DNA of 10,546 nucleotides from an uncultured Clostridia bacterium. Lineage in GTDB: Bacteria; Bacillota; Clostridia; UBA1381. The position numbers and the translations under genes are program-made. The stretch is from contig CAMFCK010000011.1 in assembly GCA_945948775.1 (NCBI GenBank), positions 1 through 10,546 on the forward strand, in the 5' to 3' direction. Within the stretch, counting starts at the first letter, position 1. Each line of letters begins with the position of its first letter. The notes under the pieces are model-generated. The model ran no database searches and was not told where the DNA came from. It saw only the letters and a program-made list of their open reading frames with translations. This document shows, piece by piece, positions 7,675 to 10,546 of this stretch.

Positions 7675-8177
7675 TTATTTCACTTTTTTCGACGCACTGT
7701 TTTCATATACAAGCACCATCATCGCGAGACCTTGTGTAAAATAGCTGTAGCCTATGCCTATATCATTATACTTTGTATAATCCTGCATCACGCATGTTCC
7801 AAGCGAACCGTGAGTTACATTCCCCTCCTTATCAACATCATAAGCAAGATATTTAACCGATTTCTCCGCTAACGCTGTATATTCATCACTAATCAGTCCG
7901 ATTTCCAAAGCTCTGTTTAAAGCATACGAAAACGCCGCTGTCGCTACATTTCAATATATGTATCATTTTTATCAAGTACAGTATGCCATCTGCCGCTATC
8001 GCTGCAGCATTTTACAACACCCTCCAAGTGTCTGATAAAGTTTTCATAAATAACGTCATAACCTCCGGTATTTTTCGGAAGAAGGTTCAACGCTTCTACC
8101 GAGGCAACCGAAAACCATGCATTTCCTCTTCCCCACAGAACACCCTTTTGCTCGCTTTCGTTGCAGTCATATAGTAT
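7675..8177 (-). pseudogene. Frameshifted C-terminal remnant of a GH105/GH88-type unsaturated glycuronyl hydrolase
   Basis: Reading leftwards from 8177, the frame LYDCNESEQKGVLWGRGNAW, then FSVASVEALNLLPKN and WHTVLDKNDTYIE, matches the second half of GH105 (YteR/YesR) enzymes. These remove the 4,5-unsaturated uronic acid from pectin-lyase products inside the cell. W-x-R-x-x-x-W in LWGRGNAW fits substrate-binding residues of that family. After TYIE, only five bases (7945-7949) remain where six are needed (family T-S/G), which shifts the frame. It resumes as ATAAFSYALNRALEIGL and runs to TAA at 7675, through LGTCVMQDYTKYNDIG and the usual C-terminal GYSYFTQGLAMMVLVYE. About 165 of ~370 expected residues remain, and the N-terminal half with the catalytic Asp is gone. 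It is certainly non-functional as a hydrolase unless the sequence is chimeric. Its 5' edge abuts an unrelated protein fragment. Confidence 0.8.
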
Positions 8178-9175
8178 TTGTTGCTTTCTTCATCAACATA
8201 GCCTCTGTAAATATACGCGTAAATATAATCAGTATCATCAGCCTCCTCGAAGCCCGCCATCTTACCGTACGCATCAAGAACATAAATTCTGTTTTTACCG
8301 ATTTCAAAGATATCCTTTCCTGCCTGCTCATAATATGCCTTCATTTGAACATTTATTTTATATTCAGCAGCTTCAACAATCAGTATTTCGTCCTTCGGGT
8401 CACCTGATGACGCCATTCCGGTTATCTTGGTATCCGAAACAATAATTTCAATATATTCCCCGGTCTTTGATACCGCTGCAAACACCCCACTGCCGCGGCT
8501 TATCTGCGAAAGGTTGAGCTGCTCGCCTTCGGTATTATGTATCACATACCTGTCCGCAGCTGACAAGTCCAGGGTTTCGCCGTATTTTGGAATTATCCTA
8601 TGGCTTACGGTTGACATTCTGTCTACAAGGAGCGTATCATAGCTTTTTACATCTATAAAATCATATATTTTGTCGCCATCATTATCTACAAGCTTCGCCT
8701 CGCCTACAAGCGGAAAATCCTCGGCGGCAAAATTAACATATCCCCAGCGGTTATACACCATATCCGCAGCAGGTGAAATTTTCAGCGATTTCGTCCGTGA
8801 CGAACCGTTTATAAAATATGAAAGACTGGATTTTGTTGTTGTGTCATAGTCTATATCATCCGCCGATATGGTAATGACCTGATTTTTACCATCCGCTTTT
8901 ATATATACAAGTTCCGGATCGTCGTCGGTCCTGTACTGTCTGTAATATGCGGTAACTCTCATGCCGAGATAATCATATGCGTCAATTCCGTTGGCTGTTA
9001 ATCTCATGCCGCCGACAACAACCTCGTCCTTCTGTGTACCATGGTCATTATTAATGCAAACATCCTGTACCTCGCTGACGATACCCTTTTGTGTGTATAT
9101 ATCAAGGTATTCTGCAATAAGATTTTTACTGTCCTCACCCTTGATAATCGCACCGGTGAGAAATTCAATCTGCAT
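8096..9175 (-). CDS. Truncated fragment of a probable S-layer-homology (SLH) surface protein, with a chimeric end
   Basis: A 359-residue open frame without a signal peptide or good ribosome binding site. Homology-like sequence continues in frame upstream of the ATG to ~9237 (GKLTNANIAVILCNACETDI), then hits an in-frame TAA. The text resembles the region after SLH repeats in clostridial surface proteins: an LTRxxAAxxLYNAL-like motif, then LIAEYLDIYTQKGIVSEV, YLGMRVTAYYRQ, ISADDIDYDTTTKSS, AKLVDNDGDKIYDFIDV and similar beta-rich repeats. Those proteins normally begin with a signal peptide and SLH repeats, both missing here. The last ~25 codons (from ~8177 to TAG at 8096) are GH105 DNA read in the wrong frame, so the true C-terminus is also missing. 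I regard it as a relic that happens to stay open; family recall is from pattern memory and moderate. Confidence 0.55.
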   Translation of the reverse strand: MQIEFLTGAIIKGEDSKNLIAEYLDIYTQKGIVSEVQDVCINNDHGTQKDEVVVGGMRLTANGIDAYDYLGMRVTAYYRQYRTDDDPELVYIKADGKNQVITISADDIDYDTTTKSSLSYFINGSSRTKSLKISPAADMVYNRWGYVNFAAEDFPLVGEAKLVDNDGDKIYDFIDVKSYDTLLVDRMSTVSHRIIPKYGETLDLSAADRYVIHNTEGEQLNLSQISRGSGVFAAVSKTGEYIEIIVSDTKITGMASSGDPKDEILIVEAAEYKINVQMKAYYEQAGKDIFEIGKNRIYVLDAYGKMAGFEEADDTDYIYAYIYRGYVDEESNKYYMTATKASKRVFCGEEEMHGFRLPR

Positions 9176-9237
9176 AATGTCCGTCTCACATGCATTGCAA
9201 AGTATTACAGCAATATTGGCATTGGTTAATTTTCCGC

Positions 9238-9257
9238 TTATTTAATGAGACGCGGCT
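9238..9257. other. Head-to-head junction of two truncated genes
   Basis: The SLH-like fragment (minus) starts at ~9237 without its 5' part. The GH95 fragment (plus) starts at ~9258, also without its 5' part. No repeat or IS end is evident in the ~20 bases between them. This is a breakpoint of an inversion, deletion or assembly chimera, not a divergent promoter region. Confidence 0.6.
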
Positions 9258-9969
9258 GTGACACGGGCTGTACTCCTCATATATGCCGACAGCGATATAG
9301 AGGGCAGCTTTGATGACTGTGTTGTCTGGCCTATGGGCGGAGCATGGCTTTCGCTGCATCTTTGGAATCATTATGAATACACTCTCGACACAGATTTTTT
9401 AGCAGAGAAGGCATATCCGATAATAAAGGATGCAGCGCTGTTCTTCCTCGACTATATGATTGAGGACGAAAACGCTCAGCTTATAACAGGGCCGTCGTTG
9501 TCGCCGGAAAATTCATACATTACAGCCGACGGAAGACGCGGCGCGCTTTGTATGGTGCCGGCAATGGATATTCAGATAGTAAAAACATTATTTAACTGCT
9601 GCATAAAGGCAGCAAAAGTTCCGCATACTGACAACGACTTTTCCGACGAACTAAAAGCTGCAATGAAAAAGCTTCCGGGCGATAAAATCGGTTCGGACGG
9701 ACGTCTGATGGAATGGCAGAAGGAGTACAAAGAAACAGAGGTTAATCACAGACATACGTCACATCTGTTCGGCTTGTTCCCCGGCGAGCTGATTAACGAA
9801 AGCACTCCGGAGCTTCTTGACGCAGCAAATTAAACCATATCCGCACGGCTTAACGGCCGCGTCGAATACTGCACATGAGCAGCCGCATGGCTTGTGCGCC
9901 TTTACGCAAGGCCCTGCGACGGAGAAAGCGCCTATGCGCAGCTCGAATGTATTATGAATGCAGCGTCAA
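9258..9969 (+). pseudogene. Internal remnant of a GH95 alpha-L-fucosidase/alpha-L-galactosidase-type enzyme
   Basis: Plus-strand sequence that matches the catalytic (alpha/alpha)6 barrel of GH95: VVWPMGGAWLSLHLWNHYEY, KAYPIIKDAALFFLDYMIED, GPSLSPENSY with the Glu of the SPEN motif that I equate with the family's general acid, IGSDGRLMEW, and NHRHTSHLFGLFPGEL. The frame reaches TAA at 9831-9833, but GH95-like sequence continues in the same frame: SARLNGRVEY, a TGA at 9876-9878 where a Trp is expected, then AAAWLVRLYARPCDGESAYA. So at least two nonsense changes have occurred. The N-terminal domain, the Asn pair that assists catalysis and the later catalytic Asp are all absent. Full enzymes are ~750-800 residues; about 235 codons remain. 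It lies opposite to every other gene here. It probably came from a fucosylated or L-galactosylated glycan locus. From ~9970 to 10120 I see only A+T-rich DNA. Confidence 0.8.
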
Positions 9970-10038
9970 TGGTGATACCGTTTCTTTTTTCGCTGAAAAA
10001 GGAAAAATGTATTTCTTTGAATAATCGAAAAAAAGATA

Positions 10039-10057
10039 TGTAAAATAAGCCGGGCTG
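10039..10057 (+). repeat. Right copy of the 18/19-base direct repeat
   Basis: TGTAAAATAAGCCGGGCTG, matching the copy at 7578-7595 apart from one inserted C. It lies between the GH95 remnant and the IS3 transposase remnant. Together the two copies bracket about 2.44 kb of broken genes. Confidence 0.55.
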
Positions 10058-10124
10058 TATAAAGAGATAAAATTTACAGAAAAAAGCTAACACTCGGTGG
10101 TGCGGACATATTCTTGGACTGTTT

Positions 10125-10247
10125 TTAAGCTGTTATTTCAAGACTATGTCTGTACTCTGCCGGGCTCATATAGCCCAGTGACTGCTTAATGCGTTTTGTA
10201 TTATACCACTCGATATAGCCGTTGATTTCATTTATGAAATCGTCCAT
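10125..10247 (-). pseudogene. C-terminal remnant of an IS3-family transposase (OrfB)
   Basis: The last 40 residues of an IS3-type DDE transposase, from MDDFINEINGYIEWYNTKRI through KQSLGYMSPAEYRHSLEITA to TAA at 10125. The Y-I-x-W-Y-N-x-x-R-x-(K)-x-x-L-G-x-M-S-P-x-E-Y-R pattern is diagnostic of the C-terminal integrase-core tail. A full OrfB is about 270-290 residues, so the DDE catalytic core is gone. The DNA just past the stop (10085-10120, including GTCCAAGAATATGTCCGCACC on the minus strand) looks like the IS3 right-end region, but I cannot place the terminal inverted repeat. This is a dead insertion sequence scar marking past rearrangement. Confidence 0.85.
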
Positions 10248-10284
10248 CGGTACACCTACCACTCTGATTAAAACGCCTTACCAA

Positions 10285-10437
10285 TTAGTTTTTCTCAGAG
10301 AAAAAATCATGTTCTATAGCCTGATTAAGCGGTATCCCAGCATAAAGCTTTACCGTGCAGTCGTACCTTAACAGCCTTGCCCTGCCGATTGCCTGTATAA
10401 GTTCTGATTTTAAAATCCAAAGCTGTATATCGCGAAG
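10285..10437 (-). pseudogene. C-terminal remnant of a helicase/primase-like mobile-element protein
   Basis: A 50-codon stretch ending at TAA (10285-10287), bounded upstream by TAG at 10438-10440. It contains SELIQAIGRARLLRYDCTVK then LYAGIPLNQAIEHDFFSEKN. The Q-A-I-G-R-A-R-L-L-R string resembles helicase motif VI (Q-x-x-G-R-x-x-R) and the C-terminal tail of ATPases carried by plasmids, phages and integrative elements. There is no start codon or ribosome binding site, so it is a scrap. The family assignment is from pattern memory only. It sits directly beside the IS3 scar, consistent with a decayed mobile element at this end of the window. Confidence 0.4.
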
Positions 10438-10481
10438 CTATTGTCTGATTCGGTGTTATAAAAATTTTTTCAAAAATAATC

Positions 10482-10510
10482 TTGACAATCGAACGATTCG
10501 GGGATATAAT
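10482..10510 (+). promoter_or_regulatory. Consensus sigma-A promoter facing the right edge, with a dyad in the spacer
   Basis: TTGACA (10482-10487), exactly 17 bases, then TATAAT (10505-10510): a perfect match to the housekeeping consensus. The spacer region carries AATCG-AA-CGATT (10487-10498), a perfect 5-bp dyad that could be a repressor site, as strong promoters are often repressor controlled. After it comes GGGAG at about 10528-10532, and an ATG or GTG may follow beyond the edge. The gene it drives is outside the window. Confidence 0.8.
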
Positions 10511-10546
10511 GTTACTGTAATTAAACATGGGAGTAAAACAAAGGCG

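Noticed and set aside
9246..9258. Divergent promoter region between the SLH-like and GH95 frames
   Set aside because: Only about 20 bases separate the homologous parts, and both genes lack their N-terminal halves there, so it is a breakpoint, not a regulatory region.
9980..10004. TTTTTC-GCT-GAAAAA dyad in the A+T-rich tail after the GH95 remnant
   Set aside because: The stem is entirely A/T apart from one pair and the loop is short; it is expected by chance in such sequence.
10325..10528. 67-aa minus-strand open frame (MFNYSNII...) at the right edge
   Set aside because: Its start overlaps the perfect plus-strand promoter, it has no ribosome binding site, and the neighbouring frame carries the more protein-like QAIGRARLLR sequence.
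1..10546. CRISPR array, tRNA or rRNA genes, phage structural genes
   Set aside because: I found no regularly spaced repeats, cloverleaf-like sequence, ribosomal RNA motifs or virion proteins on either strand.

Overview
The window looks like chromosomal DNA from a gut-type, Gram-positive member of the Clostridia (Ruminococcus/Oscillospiraceae-like). This is inferred from the moderate base composition, strong AGGAG-type ribosome binding sites, a lipoprotein-type solute-binding protein, an LplB/LplC-type sugar importer, secreted CBM proteins and an SLH-protein-like fragment. No RNA gene or taxonomic marker is present, so the assignment is tentative.

Left and centre (1-7502, all on the minus strand) hold an apparently intact carbohydrate-utilisation operon. 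It reads from a good extended -10 promoter (7475-7502) towards the left edge: a 614-aa secreted multi-domain carbohydrate-binding-like protein (5563-7407), an LplB/YteP-type permease (4504-5469), an LplC/YtcP-type permease (3597-4487), a 616-aa lipoprotein solute-binding protein (1677-3527), and a secreted protein with two CBM6/35-like modules followed by a right-handed beta-helix (1-1491, running off the edge). Stem-loops lie after the first gene (5501-5538) and after the binding-protein gene (1576-1607), and could set unequal expression within one transcript. No ATPase gene is present. Such importers usually borrow a shared MsmX-type ATPase, so the likely logic is: capture a glycan outside the cell, trim it, import the oligosaccharide, and finish it inside.

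Right of the operon (about 7600-10450) is a gene graveyard. It holds the frameshifted C-terminal part of a GH105/GH88-type unsaturated glycuronyl hydrolase (minus), a truncated piece of a probable S-layer-homology protein (minus) whose end reads into the GH105 remnant, and an internal piece of a GH95 alpha-L-fucosidase-type enzyme (plus) with in-frame stops. These are followed by the last 40 residues of an IS3-family transposase (minus) and the C-terminal scrap of a helicase-like mobile-element protein (minus). The SLH and GH95 pieces both lose their 5' ends at the same 20-base junction. A 19-base sequence recurs on both sides of the three gene remnants. GH105 hints at pectin (rhamnogalacturonan) and GH95 at fucosylated or L-galactosylated glycans, so the operon may target plant cell wall material, but that is inference.

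At the far right edge a perfect-consensus sigma-A promoter (TTGACA, 17 bases, TATAAT) points rightwards to a gene outside the window, with a small dyad in its spacer.
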